Below are positions 14,079 to 16,465 of a stretch of 16,465 nucleotides of DNA, one piece after another; the first letter of the stretch is position 1, and every line of letters starts with the position of its first letter. This DNA comes from Pseudomonadota bacterium. GTDB taxonomy: Bacteria; Pseudomonadota; Gammaproteobacteria; Burkholderiales; Burkholderiaceae_D. The DNA lies in assembly GCA_023449275.1 (NCBI GenBank), contig JAEXJM010000026.1, positions 1 to 16,465 on the forward strand, given 5' to 3'. The translations under genes and the position numbers were made by a program. The notes under the pieces were generated by a model. The model saw only the letters and a list, made by a program, of their open reading frames with translations, was not told where the DNA came from and ran no database searches.

Positions 14079-16465
14079 TCAGAAACTGTAACGCAAACCG
14101 CCACTGACCTGATAGGTCGTGCGCACCGGACTGCCTGCCGTGGTTTCGACTTCACCATATACCGACAATTTCTTGTTGATATTCCAGGTTCCACCGAGAG
14201 CGAACTCACCCCATGTTCCACCCATTTCTTCGGTGTAGCTTCGAACATTTCCACCTTTGCTGACCCGGGTTTTGGCATCCCCTTCCCAGTCATGCAATAC
14301 ACTGGCCTTGATATAGGCACTTCCTGCCTTGTCGGGCGATACCCAGCCTGCGGCAATGCCCAGACGGCCAACTGTCGTGTCGATTCCGTCCTGTTTGACG
14401 TCAACTCCGGCACTGGTTCTGTAGTTGACGCCGTTCAGGTGTCCGATCATGAGTTCGGCCTGCGGTTCGATATAGTAGTTCGTGTTGGCAATACCCAGTC
14501 TCCAGCCGTATTCGACACTGGCACTGGTTCCCCATGTATCATAACTGCCCGATGCAGCGGTTCCGCTCATGTTGTACAGGTCGAATTCGGTGTCGAGTTT
14601 GTGCCGCTTGACGATAACGTCGACATATTGGCCGTCGTCGTTTACCCATCCACCATAGAGGCCGAAGGAATAGTTCTTGTCGTCGGTCGAGCCGTTATCG
14701 AGTTTGCCGTCTCCATCTGTATAGCTGGCGGTACCGCCTACATAGAAGTTGCCAATGCGGTGATCCGCACCGACTTGCAAGGTCTGGTAAGTATTGTGGA
14801 TGCTCTTGTATTCGCTTTGACCCGCGATGGCTCTGGCCCATATACCGTCACTTTTCGGCATGGTTCGCAAATCGCCCATACGTTTTGATACGTCGTTGGT
14901 CTGCGCACGGAAGGTCAAGAAGTTCATCGCACCGATTTTTTGCAGGCTGTCTGTAACCGTGTTTTTGGCTTCTGAAGACTCGGTGACTTTATTGCCAACG
15001 CTCGTAACACTCATTTTACCTGCAACGTCACCTTCATCAAAGGTCGTAGTAGTAGTAGTAGTAGTATCACCTGCTATATAAAACTGATTTTCAACCAGAT
15101 TCGCGGCAGCAGCTGCACCGGACAGGGTATCTGTAACGTCGCCGGACATGCGTACGGATACGCTTTTTCCAGCAGCATTATTAATGGTCAGCAGTTTGCC
15201 TTCAGTTGCTGTATGGTCAAATGCTAGATTGACGGTGTTAGTGTCCTCATTAATACTTTTTACTGTCAGTGTACGCTCACCACTCAGTCCCAGTGTGGAG
15301 CCACTGTCCTGTTTCAGGTTCTGCACTTCCAGACCGCCAGTGCCCGAAATGGTCAGTGTCGAGCTTGTCATCTCCACCTTATTCAGGTTGCTGCCATCCA
15401 GCTGTAATACTTCGTTCTGGTTAGTAAGGCTGTCTACCGTCAGATTGTTCTGATAGTTATTTTCAGCCAGTACTACCTTACCTTCGATGTGGGAATCGTC
15501 TTTCAGAGTCAGATTCAGCGTATCATTTCCAGTACCACCAGAACTGAAAACCATTTGGATTGCGTTTCCGTCCTTGCCAGCACGAATCACACCACTATTG
15601 GTGATGTTGGTCGTAATATTCTTAGCAGTAGTTCCTTCATTGACATCGGTATTGGTGTTGTTTTCAACCTTAATACCGGTACCATTTTCTCCAGCATCAA
15701 TTGTGCCTTTGTTGATTATGTTGGTACTGTCGGCATTCGTCGAAAGAATACCAGTGGAGCCACTTGTAGTAGCGACAATCTTACCAGCCGTCCCGTTCGT
15801 GAATGTATTATTCCCAACCTCACTGAACAGAACGCCAGTTGCCTCCTCACCTTCGAGGTGGATGGTACCGTTATTGGTACCGTTGGATTGCTTCCAGTTT
15901 TCTTCGGGAGTACCAGCAACCCCTGTACCGGCTAACTCCATAGCGACACCTTTGCCTATAACAGAAATGATACCGTTATTGGTGAGTATCGCAGCATTCT
16001 TACCGCCCGTTCCGCTCGTCATCCCGTATGCGTTTTTGACGACAATCGTTCCATTATTGATTGCGGTTGATCCCGCTTCAACCCAGATGGCTTTATTACG
16101 GTAAAAATAAGTTTCATCACCATCTACATAGATATTGCCTTCGTTTGTAAACGTACCCTCGTTGCTAACACCAATCGCAGCTGTTCTGCCTCCGTTATTC
16201 GGTGCTGTCAACCAGATAACTCCTGAAGCGGTATTTTCTTCACCAGCATAATTCTTTCCGGAGACATTTGCATTTGCATCAACATTACTAAAATTAAAAT
16301 GAATCTTATCAGGAAGGTCGTCGGCATAATCAGGATTAGTAATGAAAGTTACATCATTAGGTAACTCTTGCCATGCAGTATCCGCCGCCATTGAAACGCC
16401 AGGCAATGCCACTGCCAACGCAGCAGCCAGTAGTGACAGTTTTAATTTACTGATGTGTGATGAGG
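14079..16465 (-). CDS. Autotransporter (type Va) with repetitive passenger, 5' end outside window
   Basis: Outer-membrane autotransporter, likely a surface-exposed adhesin-like protein; no enzymatic motif was seen. The frame is open to the window edge. Residues before ADTAW form a signal peptide (K-L-K-L-S, then a hydrophobic Leu/Ala run ending in V-S-M-A), so only the first few codons are missing. The passenger is rich in Asn, Thr, Gly and Ser with repeated N-x-G-x-I units (NNGTI, NEGNI, NKGTI, NSGVI), typical of a beta-helix. A run of 8 Thr encoded by an ACT repeat (15046-15066) comes before a linker. From about 14870 to the stop lies an autotransporter beta-barrel (WARAIAGQ near its start) ending in the usual aromatic residue, R-Y-S-F. 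The passenger looks more AT-rich than the housekeeping genes. The ligand is unknown. Confidence 0.92.
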   Translation of the reverse strand, partial: SSHISKLKLSLLAAALAVALPGVSMAADTAWQELPNDVTFITNPDYADDLPDKIHFNFSNVDANANVSGKNYAGEENTASGVIWLTAPNNGGRTAAIGVSNEGTFTNEGNIYVDGDETYFYRNKAIWVEAGSTAINNGTIVVKNAYGMTSGTGGKNAAILTNNGIISVIGKGVAMELAGTGVAGTPEENWKQSNGTNNGTIHLEGEEATGVLFSEVGNNTFTNGTAGKIVATTSGSTGILSTNADSTNIINKGTIDAGENGTGIKVENNTNTDVNEGTTAKNITTNITNSGVIRAGKDGNAIQMVFSSGGTGNDTLNLTLKDDSHIEGKVVLAENNYQNNLTVDSLTNQNEVLQLDGSNLNKVEMTSSTLTISGTGGLEVQNLKQDSGSTLGLSGERTLTVKSINEDTNTVNLAFDHTATEGKLLTINNAAGKSVSVRMSGDVTDTLSGAAAAANLVENQFYIAGDTTTTTTTTFDEGDVAGKMSVTSVGNKVTESSEAKNTVTDSLQKIGAMNFLTFRAQTNDVSKRMGDLRTMPKSDGIWARAIAGQSEYKSIHNTYQTLQVGADHRIGNFYVGGTASYTDGDGKLDNGSTDDKNYSFGLYGGWVNDDGQYVDVIVKRHKLDTEFDLYNMSGTAASGSYDTWGTSASVEYGWRLGIANTNYYIEPQAELMIGHLNGVNYRTSAGVDVKQDGIDTTVGRLGIAAGWVSPDKAGSAYIKASVLHDWEGDAKTRVSKGGNVRSYTEEMGGTWGEFALGGTWNINKKLSVYGEVETTAGSPVRTTYQVSGGLRYSF
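15046..15066 (-). repeat. (GTA)7 trinucleotide repeat coding for threonine
   Basis: Seven perfect GTA units on the plus strand read as six ACT codons plus ACG on the coding strand, and with the next ACC give 8 consecutive Thr in the autotransporter. Because the unit is three bases, gain or loss changes tract length without shifting the frame. Confidence 0.9.

Noticed and set aside
14061..14888. Plus-strand open frame of about 275 codons opposite the autotransporter barrel
   Set aside because: It mirrors the conserved barrel, and no recognisable protein family was seen.
15046..15066. GTA repeat considered as part of a CRISPR or larger repeat array
   Set aside because: It is a simple microsatellite inside a coding frame. 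No spacers or longer repeat units are present.

Overview
The window reads as chromosomal DNA from a Gram-negative betaproteobacterium of the Burkholderiales. An Oxalobacteraceae member, perhaps Oxalobacter-like, is my best inference. The reasons are a dcw cluster in the order mraZ-rsmH-ftsL-ftsI-murE with rnpB just upstream, a Kdo transferase for LPS, an M48 peptidase-rsgA pair divergent from orn, an argF-argG pair, and a classical autotransporter. Base composition looks moderate in the genes and AT-rich between them. I see no tRNA, CRISPR array, phage gene or complete mobile element. Both window ends cut through genes.

Positions 1-3600 (minus strand) hold the front of the division and cell-wall cluster: MraZ regulator, RsmH 16S rRNA methyltransferase, FtsL, FtsI (PBP3) and the first codons of murE. 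Genes overlap or nearly touch, which suggests one transcript from a promoter at about 3640-3690 that carries four MraZ-type boxes at an exact 10-bp period. The murE start is interrupted by two in-frame stops within 51 codons, right at the window edge. After an AT-rich spacer, positions 3983-4302 (minus) encode RNase P RNA with its own promoter. Positions 4344-6310 (minus) encode an endonuclease/exonuclease/phosphatase protein followed by a cardiolipin synthase of ClsB type, a pairing like E. coli ybhP-ybhO.

Positions 6530-7804 (plus) carry waaA, convergent with a short soluble NarL-type histidine kinase (7808-8485, minus) that follows orn (8523-9122, minus). Divergent from orn, positions 9171-11323 (plus) hold an M48 membrane peptidase translationally coupled to rsgA. 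Then come argF (11490-12407) and argG (12588-13811), the last two steps but one of arginine synthesis, each with its own promoter candidate and each followed by a hairpin terminator. Just after argG there is a short sequence resembling an IS3-family end. Positions 14079-16465 (minus) encode an autotransporter that is open at the right edge, with a repetitive passenger, a threonine run encoded by a trinucleotide repeat, and a C-terminal beta-barrel.

Most of the window is ordinary housekeeping. The points most worth a second look are the broken murE start, the sensorless histidine kinase without a regulator, the MraZ operator with two variant boxes, the threonine microsatellite in the autotransporter, and the palindromes in the intergenic spacers.
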